DNA from: Brachycybe producta
Taxonomy: Eukaryota; Arthropoda; Diplopoda; Playtdesmida; Andrognathidae
Assembly: GCA_036925085.1 (NCBI GenBank)
Contig: JAUPFP010000093.1
Coordinates: 437,001 to 501,000, forward strand
Reading direction: 5' to 3'
Length of the DNA: 64,000 nt
Positions 37,201 to 49,700 of the stretch are shown piece after piece. Below the pieces are notes generated by a model, which was not told where the DNA came from, did not search any database, and saw only the letters and a list, made by a program, of their open reading frames with translations. Both the position numbers and the translations under genes were made by a program. Every line of letters begins with the position of its first letter. The stretch's first letter is position 1.

Positions 37201-38065
37201 GACTGCCTACAGTAAAATGTCATGAGACCAAAAATTATCCATACGTTCGAATAATGCTACTTATTTAATTTCATAATTTTAGCTTTAATTTTGACTAATT
37301 AAAATTGGTTTAATTAATAATTTTGAAAATAATGAGAATAATAACATGAAAATAATCGTAAGTGTTAAATTTTTATACCCTTTTACTTTCGAATAATTAT
37401 TTTCTTAAAATTATTAAATAAAAGCGAACAAGTGCTACACGTATTTCTTATGACTGAAAAAATAAACAGTCAATTTGTAGAATTTTTCATTTGCCATTTC
37501 TGAAAATCTTAATTTTTCTTTTTTCTACTTTTTTCTGTGTGTGTTTTGTATGTGTGATTGTGTCTTTTTTTAATTAATTAATTAATTAATTGTGATTAAG
37601 TGAATGGATTTAGAAAATTAATATATGTACAGAATGCTTCAGAAATGTTTTCATTAATAATTTATTGATTATGTTTGGTGGTTTCATTTGTGAAGCAAAA
37701 ACTATTTAAACATTTTTTTTAACAAAAATGAAAAAAAAAATTGAAAATTTCTCCAATCATAAATGTTTGATAACCGAATCACATTTAATTAATTGCTTTT
37801 CTCACAGTTTGTTTTTTGGCAAATTTAACTTTTTTATAATCAATCAATTTCTCTAATGATATTAAAACGTTGATTTTTAATTGAAAACGAAAAATAAATG
37901 AAAATTTTTGAAGTGTCTTTTTTTTTTAGATTTGGTTATAGTCATAGAGGATATGACTTAAGTTAATTATGCAAATTAATCATTTTTTGGTATCTGAAAT
38001 AGAGATCTATGTTTTGTGAAAAAAATATATATTGAAGCTCAGCGAATAAACCTTTTTAATCAGTT
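37200..38065. other. AT-rich stretch without a recognised gene
   Basis: Long A/T runs and a short TTAA repeat near 37570. Nothing gene-like is seen. Confidence 0.45.
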
Positions 38066-38069
38066 TATT

Positions 38070-38960
38070 TCATGAGGCCCCCCAATAGGTCCACGAGGTT
38101 AACCACAACCAACAATTCCATTAAGGTTCATTGATGCCTACAAAGCCCACCAGGCTCATGAAACCTCATAAGATTCATGAAACTTACCGAGCCCATAAAG
38201 CCCATACGTTCTATGAATCTCACAAAACCTGTGAAGTCCATAAAGAGTACCAGTATTCTGTACAGCTTAAGGTTCCTGAAGCCCGTAAAATCCAATTGAC
38301 CAATAAAGTCCACAGAGCTCATCAAAGCTTACCAAAAATGCCAGCAGACTTCAAAAGTTTATGAAGGCAACTAGGCTCATGAAGCCCATATGGTCCATGA
38401 AGGGCCACTCTTACCAGACCCATAAAGCCCACAAAGGGTATCATCAGAATCATGAAGAGATATGAATTTGGTTCCTGGAGCTCACCAAGCCCACCTAGCT
38501 CAAAGAGCCCACAAAGCTCACCAGGTGCATTAAAGTTTACAAGCTCCATGGAACCCATGATTGGGAACAGACCCAAAGAAATTTATGAAGCCCACTAGGC
38601 CCATGAAGCTCATAAGGTCTATGAAGCCCATGAACGCCAAGAGACTAAACGGAGAGACAATTTTTGGTTGCATCCCATCTCATCATCTCATGGGTCCCGT
38701 CAGTCCATTGGGTGCAACTGATTAGTTACACAGGTCCAACCCATCCAATCAGTCTCACGGGAAACTCAGTCATCCCATCAGTCCCACTTATCCTGATTTA
38801 GCCCCATCTTCTTCATTAATGAGAGTCTATTTTGATCTCTAAATGTCACCAGACCCATGAAGCCCTATGTTTTCTGAAGCCAGTAAATGCCAACTGGCAC
38901 ATTAAGGCCATCCTGAAACACATATAGCACACATAAAGCTCCATTCGGCCCACATTCTTT
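38070..38960. repeat. Degenerate GCCCACNARGCYCATGAA minisatellite
   Basis: Irregular units such as AAGCCCACTAGGCCCATGAAG, then a CAGTCCCATC-rich part at 38690-38800. Related to 1370-1640 and, inverted, to 4690-5400. Confidence 0.8.
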
Positions 38961-39349
38961 TCTTCTTAGAATGAAGCATATTTCTTTTTTATAATATTTT
39001 CTAAGAAATTTCAGAGAAAATTTCTTGGAAATTTAAATGAAAATTTAAAAAAAAAACTAAATTAAAGTTGTGGAAATAATAATTCTCAAGAGTGGACAGT
39101 TTATTCGACCGTAAGTCCACCTTAAAATTACTTTTGATGCACCGCCAGCATACTTATACAATTCATTTCTATTCTGAATAGCTTTTTTTTTTTGCTGATC
39201 ACTGGACACTGGTCAAGACTCATAAGTTATAACTTGACCATTACAAGGTGCAACAAAAATAGACACACACATGCATGAGTGTGTCATTTGTAAATTAATT
39301 TTACAAGTAAGGTAATAAATTAATAAGATTGTCATATGACAGTTAATAC

Positions 39350-40215
39350 GGCATAGCTCTGGCTTATAACTTCTTAGAAACTAGAATGGTATTTTTAATT
39401 TGCTAAAAAGTATATTTTTTTTACAATAATATATTTCAAAATAAAACTTATAATACAATTTGAAAATATTAATTTTTATATTTTTGTTTAAATTTTTTTT
39501 ATAAAATGTTTATTTTTAAAAAATATTATGAAAATTTTGAAGCCAATAATTCATTGACTTTTCTAGTTTCTAACGAACTGTTGAATTTTTTTTCTTTTCT
39601 TAAAATTTGTTTCTATTAAAAGTGTCTTATAATTGTACTAATTGTATATTGGCATTTCTAGCTCATAAGTTCTTAGAAACTAGAATAATATTTTTTATTT
39701 GATAAAAATTATTTCCACAATGATATATTTCAAAATAAATGTTTTTATGACGCAATTTGAAAATACTAATTTTTGTATTTTTGTTTAAATTTTTTTATAA
39801 AATGTTTATTTAAAAAAAAATAGTATGAAAAATTTGAAGCAATATTAATTGACTTTTCTAGTTTCTAACAAGTTCCTAATTTTTTTTTTCTTAAAATTTC
39901 TTTCTATTAAAAGTGTCTTATAATTTTATTAATTGTAAATTGGCATTTCTAGCTCATACGTTCTTAGAAACTAGAATATTTTTTATTTGATGAAAATTAT
40001 TTCCACAATGATATATTTCAAAATAAACTTTTTATGACGCAATTTGAAAATATTAATTTTTATATTTTTGTTTAATTTTTTTTATATATAAAACGTTTAT
40101 TTTTTAAAAAATAGTATGAAAATTTTGAATTTTGACTTTTCTAGTTTCTAATAAGTTTCTGAATTTTTTTTTTTTCGTAAAATTTGCTTCTATTAAAAAA
40201 GTGTTTTAGAATTTT
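39350..40215. repeat. Three tandem family C-like fold-backs, about 295-bp period
   Basis: Starts near 39368, 39673 and 39963 with TTCTTAGAAACTAGAAT. Each closes with GACTTTTCTAGTTTCTAA. The inner arms carry TTTCAAAATAAA and its complement. Tandem duplication of a whole fold-back element. Confidence 0.85.
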
Positions 40216-40739
40216 GCTAATTTATTGTTGTGCCTCCTATGTTATTAATCATTTGGAATCACTCTGTATTGATTATTTTTTTTTTAGAATGGTCAATGGT
40301 CAAGACTGACCATTGGCAAAGTAAAAGTTCCTGAAGAGATTATATTATTTATCATTCAGTTCTCTATTCTTCAATCTTGAACCAATAATAGAATTTCTTC
40401 TTCTTCTTCTTCTGGAATTCAACATATGGCAGCCAAGAGAGAGAAAAAAATACAATTGAACTGGACAATGGTCAATTGACATCTGGTGAAAATTATTATC
40501 AGTTATTCAAGTGATTCTACTTTTTTTTTTGGCTTTTCTTGAGAAAATATCATTCAAGAAAATAAGTTGGATTTTCTATGGTGATTTTTAGGCTCATCTT
40601 TAAAGGGTGTTTTTTTAGGGGGAAGAGTTCTGAGTTCGAACTCGAGGTTCCTATTCTGGAAAAAATCCTCTTAAAATATTCGAAAATATTCAATAATTCA
40701 GGGACTGACACACCTAGGGGGGAAAAATACACTTTCAAC

Positions 40740-41600
40740 TCTTCAAACTTTCAAAATAAACTTTTTATAGATTAAAATTTAAAAAATATTGTCCTCTTTA
40801 AAGTTAGATCATTTTTAAACTCACAGGAAAAAAAAAGCTTATTTTGAACGACATCAAACATGAAAACAACCTTAAGTGACTAAAAGCTACCCTTCTAGTT
40901 TCTAAAACAATTTCAATTTTTAGTTAAGATGTTTTACGAACAGCTGATTTTTTTAAAACTGTTGTTTATTCTGTTTTTTCAGACAAAGTAAATTTGATAG
41001 AGACTAAAAATTGTTTTAGAAACTAGAAGGGTATTTTAAAATCTTTCAAAATAAACTTTTCATAGCAAAAAATTAAAAAATATTGTCCTCAAACTCACAG
41101 AAAAAAAGCTTATTTTGAACGATATCAAACATAAAAACAACCTTAAAACAACCTCTTCTAGTTTCTAAAACAATTTCAGTTCTAGTTAAGATGTTTTATG
41201 AATAGCTGATTTTTTTTAAAAAAAAAAGCAAAATGAAGAGAAACTAGAAATGGTTTTAGAAACTAGAAAGGTATTTTAAGTGTATTTTCATGTTGATATC
41301 TTTCAAAATAAACTTTTCATAGAAAACAAAATTATAAAAATATATAGTCTGCTTAAAGTTGAATTATATTTCGAGCACACCGAAAAAGCTTATTTTGAAC
41401 GATATGAAACATGAAAACAACCTTAAGTGACTCAAAGCTACCCTTCTAGTTTCTAAAACAATTTCAGTTTCTAGTTAAGATCTTTTATTAACAGCTGATT
41501 TTTTAAAAAACTGTTGATTATTCTGTTTTTCAGGTTGTAAAACTAGGATAAACGTGAATGTCTTTTTAGAAACTAGAACTGTAAACTCAATCACTTAAAC
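40740..41600. repeat. Cluster of family C fold-backs
   Basis: Inverted pairs at about 41011-41172 and 41252-41462, and a partial one at 40745-40905. Copies share the following segment TTAAGATGTTTTATGAACAGC. Confidence 0.8.
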
Positions 41601-41798
41601 GAAATCGTTTTGATTTTGTATTTTCTATTAATTGCTTTAAAAGATTTAATTAATTGGGGCTTTTCCTATTTTAATAAACACTTTTTATTTGCATAAAATG
41701 AATAATTTATAAAAATAATTTGCATATATTTTCTTTTAAATGTTAATTTCGGATAAAAACAATTTCGACCTTAATTATCACTGGTTCATTATTCATAT

Positions 41799-41882
<84 letters not shown>
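41799..41882. repeat. (TA)n microsatellite
   Basis: About 80 bp of TA repeats. It is followed by ACAGGGTGTTTCACTATGAA, a sequence of the type often found at the end of invertebrate mobile elements. Confidence 0.9.
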
Positions 41883-41884
<2 letters not shown>

Positions 41885-42625
41885 GGTGTTTCACTATGAA
41901 TAATTCACTAAGAAATGAGAGAAAAAAATACATAATGGATTTTTCTAGTTTATGCTTTTAAGTTTTTGCTTATTAAATGAATAAAATCTGATTTATTTGA
42001 AGTTTTTTCCCCTCTGTTTTAGGCTCCTCTCTAAGAATATTTTTTTCCAATATTCAATACAAGCAAAAAAAATTCTAAGGTCCATATTTAAGAGTTGAAC
42101 TTCAAGTAAAACTTGAACCCTCTGTGCAGAAGTTTCAACATTGACGAATAAACCACTTTTAAACTGAATATCCTCAAACATTGGTTTTGTCTATGTTTCA
42201 ACTCTTTATTTTAGAGGCTTCAAGTTGAACTTCAAAGACCAAAGTTTCTTTTCTTGAATTTGGTCCTAATATGCCTATAAGGCACTATATCCATTGTTTT
42301 AATTAATTATTCAGTTGCCTCGTTATATATTATATTTTCAGATCTATTCCAATTTCTATTTCTAATTTATTTCTAAAGTTGACATATAATATCGACCATA
42401 AAAAATCACAGGCAGGAAAAGGAGGGTACAAAGAAGAAGAAGAAAAAAAAAGCCTCCACAATATTAATAACTATTTCTTAAATATTTTATAATACATGAT
42501 GTTTATTTTACAACTTTGCTTCTCTTGTTCTTTTCATTTATATAATGGAGGAGTTTCATGTAGCAATAAATTGCCATAAATATGATATTAGCAATCCATT
42601 TCTACGTGGTATACTTGTCTCACAC
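41885..42625. other. AT-rich stretch without a recognised gene
   Basis: Holds a diverged copy of the CTTGAACTTC/AACCCTC repeat (42090-42250). Otherwise nothing recognised. Confidence 0.4.
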
Positions 42626-42629
42626 TGAG

Positions 42630-43095
42630 ATAAAGTTTGTGACGTCAGAGGGGTTGATAAAAAAAATTTAATATTTGATTATTTTGTCTTAGAAAAAAGA
42701 GCTCGGATTTTTAAGCAAAGCTAAATCTTTCTTAATTTGTGGCCCAAAGTGCCAATTAGGAAGTGTTCGTCATTAGAGCATATGCAATTATGTTTTTTTT
42801 TTCTAATCAAAATGGCTGCTTAGAGGCTAGATGTCTGGGTACTAACTTACTATCAGTTCTCAACTAGAGTTCTAGCATCAAACTAGCCTTTTTGATTAGC
42901 AAAAGCATAATCACAACTTGCTCTACTGATGATCACAATATGTACTTGGGCCACAAATTGAGAAACAGTTGCTTGATTTTGCATAAAAATCCGAGCTTCT
43001 AGTAAGCAACCCTTTTTTATTTGACAAAATGACAATCTTAAATTTTAGATAAACCCCTCTGACGTCAAAAGCTTCGTCTGACAATGAGGTAACCA
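42630..43095. repeat. Fold-back element with CCTCTGACGTCA ends
   Basis: Left GTTTGTGACGTCAGAGGGGT and right ACCCCTCTGACGTCAAAAGC are inverted. Inner arms carry AATTTGTGGCCCAAAGTGCC and its counterpart. A partial copy lies at 29545-29700 in rapsyn intron 2. Confidence 0.8.
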
Positions 43096-43129
43096 CACTT
43101 TAGGTTATCTTGAGGGGGTCATTTAAAAA

Positions 43130-45530
43130 GTTCAGTTATAATAAGTTATAATAATATCGATATTTTTATTTTAATTAATTTCAATTTATGTTTCCTAATG
43201 TAGATGCATTAATTAGCTTCTGTTGGATGTCCAATTTTTCATAAAGAAGGAAACTGGGAACTTGAACTTCGACTTTTGAACCCTCTGAGCTGGGTTTCAG
43301 TATAGAAAAGGGGCTCTGTGTTTGAACCCTGTTATAAGAGCTAAATTTTAGCCAATGAAAAGATTTGATTTTGTTCGTATGTTTATTTGCTTTAAATTTT
43401 TTTTATTTAACATGACGTCGTGCATTTGAAGACACATTTTGTTGCATAGTGGTGCACTAATATGGCGTTGTTTCACTAAATGTTATACTGGTAAGACGCC
43501 ATATTACATTTTTCTCATCTGTCATCATGATCATCGCGCAGCGCGCTATGTTTCAAAACATTAACTAGAACAGGTTAGCTAATGCCTTTTAACTTTTTTT
43601 CTATTGAATATAGTTCGTGAACTTTCTTGTCCTGTTGTTTCAAGATGACTGTCTATGTAAGTTGTTGTTTTGTGCGGTTTTTAAAAAAAGTTTCGCGTAA
43701 TTTTAGCACTTTATCGATGAAAAATGTCGCTAATAATGAAGTTCAAGTGAGGGTTAAGATTAAGTGTTAATTTTAGCGCCTTAGATGGGCTGCAAATGTT
43801 AATTTAACATGACGTCACACATTCGAAGTCATTTTGTTATATGGTGGTGTACTAATATGGCGTGTTTTTAGGCAAAATAGCATATTGGCAAGACGCCATA
43901 TTTACATCTTTCTCATGGTTATGGCGTCGCACGCTATGCTTCAGAATGTTAATTCGGACAGGTTAGCGAGTGCCGTCGACGTTTTCTTTTTTCATCGCGT
44001 GTGAACTTTTTACCCCATTTTCAAGATGGCTGTCGGTGTAGCTTGTTTTTTTTGTGCGGTTTATTAGTGAAGTTTCGCGGCGTCTTTGCACTTTATCGAT
44101 GAAAAATGTAGCTAACAGGGAAGTTTAAGTGATAATTTCAGGGCAAGTGTTAGTTTTAGGGAAGTATTTAAGCTATTCCAAGCGTTTTAACCGGTTCAAA
44201 GTAAGTTGTTAACGACACTTATCATTGAAGTCTATGAGCGCGGCGCGTTTTTTCACGTTTCTTTTGTTCGATTAACTGTTTTGTTTTCTTAAAGGGGGTG
44301 GCCTGGGGTGGGTCACTTAAAAAGTTTGGTTGTCAAATATAATAATATCGATATTTTTATTTTAATTAATTTCAATTTATGTTTCCTAATGTAGATGCAT
44401 TAGCCTCTGTTTTACGTCCAAATTAGGCTTAAAGACGAAAACTTGGCAGTTGAATTTCGACTTTTAAACCCTCTCAGCAGGGTTTCAGCATAGAAAAGTC
44501 CTTGATCAAGGAGTACTCAATAAATCTGGGGTTTTCTGTGTTGGAACCCTGTTACGAGAGCTAAATTTGAACCAATGAAAAGATTTGATTTTGTTTGTAT
44601 GTTTATTTTCTTTAATTTTTTATTTAACATGACGTCGTGCATTTGAAGACTTATTTTGTTGCATAGTGGTGCACAAACATGGCGTTGTTTGACTCAATGT
44701 CATATTAGTAAGACGCCATATTACTACATCTTTTCCATCTATTATTATGGTGATCGCGCAGCGCGTTATACTTCAAAACATTAACTAGAACAGGGTATCT
44801 AATGTCTTTTGACTTATTTTCTACCGATTTATAGTTCGTGAACTTTCTTGTCCTCTTGTTTCAAGTTGACTGTCAATGACTCAATGTAAGTTGTTGTTTT
44901 GTGTGGTTTTTTAAAAAAAAAGTTTTGCGTATTTTTCTGTGTTTTGTCGATGAAAAATGTAACTGATAATGAAGTTCCAAGTGATAGTTACGGGTAAGTT
45001 TTAGTTTTAGCGCACAATGATGGGGTCTGCAAATGTTAATTTAACATGACGTCACACATTCGAAGACATTTTGTGATATAGTGGTGCACTAATATGGCGG
45101 GGTTTTTAGGCTAAATAAGCATATTAGCAAGACGCCATATTTACATCTTTCTCCCTCTTTATCATGATTATCGCGCCGCACGCTATGCTTCAGAATGTTA
45201 GCTCGAACAGGTTAGCGAATGCCTTCGACACATTTCTTATTCATAGTTTGTGAACTTTATTGTCTTATTTTCAAGATGTCTGTCATTGTAACTTGGTTTT
45301 GTTGTTGTTTTGTGCGGTTTATTAGTGACGTTTCGCGTTTTTTAACACTTTATCGATGAAAAATGTAGCTAGAAGGGAAGTTAAAGCGATAATTCAGGGC
45401 AAAAGTTAGTTTTAGAGAAGTATTTCAGCCATTTCGAAGCGTTTTAACCGGTTCAAAGTAAGTTGTTAACGACACTTATCATTGTAGTCTATGAGCGCGC
45501 CGCGTTTTTTACGTTTATTTTGTTTGGTTA
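43130..45530. repeat. 1.2-kb tandem duplication with internal half-repeats
   Basis: Two copies start near 43140 and 44335, each with ATATCGATATTTTTATTTTA then TTTCCTAATGTAGATGCATT. Within each copy a 390-bp segment recurs, marked by TTTAACATGACGTC, TATGGCG and CAAGATG.CTGTC, giving four related segments (near 43410, 43805, 44625 and 45040). The four segments differ by many substitutions. No conserved open frame is visible. Confidence 0.8.
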
Positions 45531-45994
45531 ACTCTTTATTTGTTTAATAATGGTTAGAGGGTTGTATTCACAATGTTAGAAGTCAGTTTTGGTCATGTTT
45601 TGTACTTTATTAAATGTATTTTGACCTCAAACGGATGAAAATCTGTTATATTATCAACGAGCCGGCGGCTTCTCAATGTTAAGTAATGGATGACGTCATT
45701 CTCTATGGTTTGTTTCCCGCTCGAATATGTTGATCGTCACTTGCATTTGACTGACTAAACTCTCATTGTTGTGTTCTTATTTATCAGTCGTTTAATTGGT
45801 CGGGCGCCATTTTGTGTCTTATTTAGCCTTTGATGTTAGTATTGAAGGACACACGTTTTTCTTTTATATTATTTCCAATTTTCCATAGATTGCAATGCAT
45901 GGGGGACGACATAGAAGAAAATCAACTACGAGATTCATAAAGATTCATCGAGATTCACACGATTCACCCTGCATTAATATGCTTGCAGTTAGTT

Positions 45995-46297
45995 GGCTTA
46001 TACCTTGCATACACACATGAGTTAAATGAATTCAAATTAAATGTGTTTTGGTGAATTATACGGAATCCAGTTAAGGACATGAACACCAAATAAAAATCGA
46101 CTTTTATTATTAATATTTTAAAATTTGAAATACTAAATCAATATTTTGTAAATTGTTTATATTATTATATTTCAGTATTAACTCAATATTTTCAGATTAA
46201 TTAACTGAATAAATTGAATTCGACGACATATTGTTTGTTTTGTCCTTCACAGGGCTCTGTAGAACACGTTTATTATTTAAATGCATTTAAATTATGA
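45995..46297. repeat. Dispersed 300-bp repeat, family F (single arm)
   Basis: Nearly the same sequence as the two inverted arms at 62935-63668, including GAATTATACGGAATCCAGTT and CCTTCACAGGGCTCTGTAGA. Confidence 0.85.
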
Positions 46298-46436
46298 GGT
46301 GTGTGTCTGTATTAGGTATTAGGACAACATCCCAAAGACATTTTTTTGTTGCAAAACATTGATACCAAAATCAGCCTGGTTCAAACTCACAAATTAACAA
46401 GTTATAAAAACAAACTAAATTTCTACTCATAAAACA

Positions 46437-46442
46437 TTTATT
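46437..46442 (-). other. Poly(A) signal candidate for the Rab exchange factor gene
   Basis: AATAAA on the minus strand, about 270 bp beyond the stop codon. Confidence 0.35.
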
Positions 46443-46710
46443 TATATTAGTAAAATTTACACGATATAATATATATTAACTTATATAATGGAACTATATA
46501 CAAATACGACAAAAATGTAAAATATAATTTCATACACTGAATTGCAACAACAACAAAACTGGTATCTATAATTGTGTTTGTTGTGGACCCAAATAGTCCT
46601 TAAATTCGTGACTTAGGAAGACGAGAGAGTCTTGTGTGTGATCAAAACTATACGGAAGAGAGAAACAGAAAGAGTGGTCAAGGTTTTTTCTTGAATTTTG
46701 GCACTAAGGG

Positions 46711-49700
46711 TCAATTGAAGCCCAGTTTAGCCAGGGCCATCTTCTTTCTCAGTTGTAGAATCTCGCCGTAAACTTCATGTACTGTGAAAAGAAAGAAAAA
46801 AATAGGGTAGAAATTAAGAAGAAAAAAAGGGGGCGTGTCTCATAACAAAGGGGGAGTGACTTCGAGGTGAACCAGAGGGCGTGTACCCCATAAAAGGGGG
46901 TGGAGCTTAAGGTACACCCGAAAAAGGGGAAGTTGGTAAGAGAACGCGCAATATATACGTGGCACATAAAAAGCGATCGAAATACCAATACAAATGTGGA
47001 TTACACAAAATGGGAGTGGCTTAGTTGCCAGTGAGCATTGTTGGCCAAAAATCGAAATTACTTTAAGCCTTTTGTCGCTAACCACTTTTGGTTGTTGAGT
47101 TCGACTTCATTTTGCAGTCAAAGTTGACCACTAAAAAGTGGCTCGAAAAGGGGGGGGGAGGGTCTTAAGTTGACCCGTGTGTAATACAGAAAAAAAAGGG
47201 AACTGAGCTAGTCGAAAGTGGGCGTGGTTTAGGGTATGGGGTGTGGTTTAGTGTGGGACCAGTTGGACAATATAGGAAGGAAGTGTCTTAGTTGGCAATG
47301 GGTGTTGGTCTATGAGATTTATGACAAAGGGATGTTGCATAACATTGGCCATTTATTATTAGTGGGCGTGGTCGCGTGCAATGGAGGGGGCGTGGCTTGA
47401 CGTAGGCCATTAGTATGAAGTGGTTTAAAGAAGGTATAGTTTGTGGCATACAGAGTAAAGGAAATGGTGTGTGGGGGCGTTGCTATAGTGAAAAAGGGGC
47501 GGAGTCTGGATGGAAGGGCGGGGTCGATATAAAGGGGGCGTGGTCTTACTACTGTTCTTGACGAGTCCTTGTTGAATATAACGTAAATAAGATAGAAAAT
47601 CGCAAGTGGCTGCAATCTGTTGAATAAAATAAGAGAGAAAAAAATGATTTTGGACATCGCTTCTCGATTGATAGTAACTTAACTGACCACTGTCCACTCT
47701 TACCCTATTTCGACACAGTTGCGAAATGTAATACCATTGTTCTGAATCTCCGAGTTTCATTCTGTATTTGCAAATACGAGGTGTTTCCAACAAGGAGCAA
47801 CGTCTTTCGAATAACACGAGGAAGAAGAAGAAAAAAAAAGACACTTGACCATTTTCTTCTTGACCAAAATGGACATTGTCCATCGACTCACAAAATCCTT
47901 ACTTTGGAAATGGATTTTTGCCGCTGACCGTTTCGATCACGATTGAGTTGTCTTCAATACTTTTCTGAACGTTGACTGAAAGCTGTTTTGAATGAAAAAC
48001 GAGCAAATAAAATGACCAATAGGAAGTGACCAATGGGAAGTGACCGAATGTGTGTCCATACTTCCTTGTTGCTGAAATTGAGGCACGGAAGAATGTCCTC
48101 TAGATAAACACGGTCCAGAAACGGATGAGTTTTATCCAAGTTCGGACTTTTTCTCCACGATACGAATTCGTGATGATAAAGTGGATCCACCTGGCGGACA
48201 AGAAAGACAGCATAATTTACATATTATGTAAATTAAAAAGGAAAACAAAATCGAGAATCTGTGTTTCAGAAACAACATTAAAATTTTTGAAATGTTTTTT
48301 TATGAAACTTAAGAGTAAATGGACCTTAAGGTCCCTCTGCCATAGGCCAACAGGCTGCTTGGGGAGTATTTTTTGTAATTCTAAATGAACCACTTAAGAA
48401 CTTGAAGAGTAAATGAACCACTTAACAAGAAATTGAAAGAGCTTTAGAAACTAGAAGAGTAAATGGACCACTTAACAAGAAATTGAAAGAGCTTTAGAAA
48501 CTAGAAGAGTAAATGGACTACTTAAAAAGAAACTGAAAGTTTTTAGAAACTAGAAGAGTAAATGAATCACTTAAAAAGAAACTGAAAGAGTTTTTAGAAA
48601 CTAGAAGAGTAAATGGACCACTTAACAAGAAATTGAAAGAGCTTTAGAAACTAGAAGAGTAAATGGACCACTTAACAAGAAACTGAAAGAGTTTTTAGAA
48701 ACTAGAAGAGTAAATGGACCACTTAACAAGAAACTGAAAGTTTTTAGAAACTAGAAGAGTAAATGGACCACTTAACAAGAAATTGAAAGAGCTTTAGAAA
48801 CTAGAAGAGTAAATGGACCACTTAACAAGAAACTGAAAGAGTTTTTAGAAACTAGAAGAGTAAATGAATCACTTAAAAAGAAACTGAAAGTTTTTAGAAA
48901 CTAGAAGAGTAAATGAATCACTTAAAAAGAAATTGAAAGAGTTTTTAGAAACTAGAAGAGTAAATGGACCACTTAACAAGAAATTGAAAGGGTTTTAGAA
49001 ACTAGAAAAGTAAATAAATCAGGATTTTCCACGTTCAGATTTCATCAAAATAAACTTTTTCTGGTTTTCTTCTTCTGGAAATTCTCGAAATGTTTTGAGA
49101 TGAAAAAAAATTTGAATCCTAAGATTCAAAGCCCGTATTCGAAAACGTTGCTTAAAATAAAGTTAAGCTTTAACAAACGCAATACGAAACTATAACCAGG
49201 CTATGGAGAGTTTTTAAGTTTAACTTTGGCTTAAGTAATGTTTTAGAATAATGGCCCGTAAGTTTTTCCGTTGGAGTTTTACTTCGTATTCGTCTCTGAG
49301 AAATGGTTCCGTAGTTTGAAATTGCATTTGAGGAAGATTCGGATTTGGTTCCTTAACCGGTGATCCTGGTGGAGTCGTATCTCTACCGTATTTTAGATTA
49401 TTGTGACTCGGTGATCGTTTGTGACCGCGAAACAGATTCATTCCATTGTTCATATTTCCACTCCCTCCTCCTCCACCGAATCCGTTCTCTTTCGGTCTCT
49501 GTTCGGCCGCTTTTAGTTGCGGATGAAGATGTCGATTCGGCATACTCGGAGTTGACGTAATGACCAAGGTTTTTAGAGCCTGAACTTCAGCCTGAAGAAC
49601 TTCGATCTATGGAAGGAATTTAGATCGATGGATTCACTCTGGATTCAAACAAACAAAAAATAACCTTCATGTTGGCTTCCGTTAGAGATTTCTCGGCTCC

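Noticed and set aside
47319-47657. Minus-strand open frames of 112-152 aa within Rabin8
   Set aside because: Only the short exon parts (47616-47550 and 47803-47704) match the Rabin8 family. The rest is intron read-through in repeat-rich sequence.
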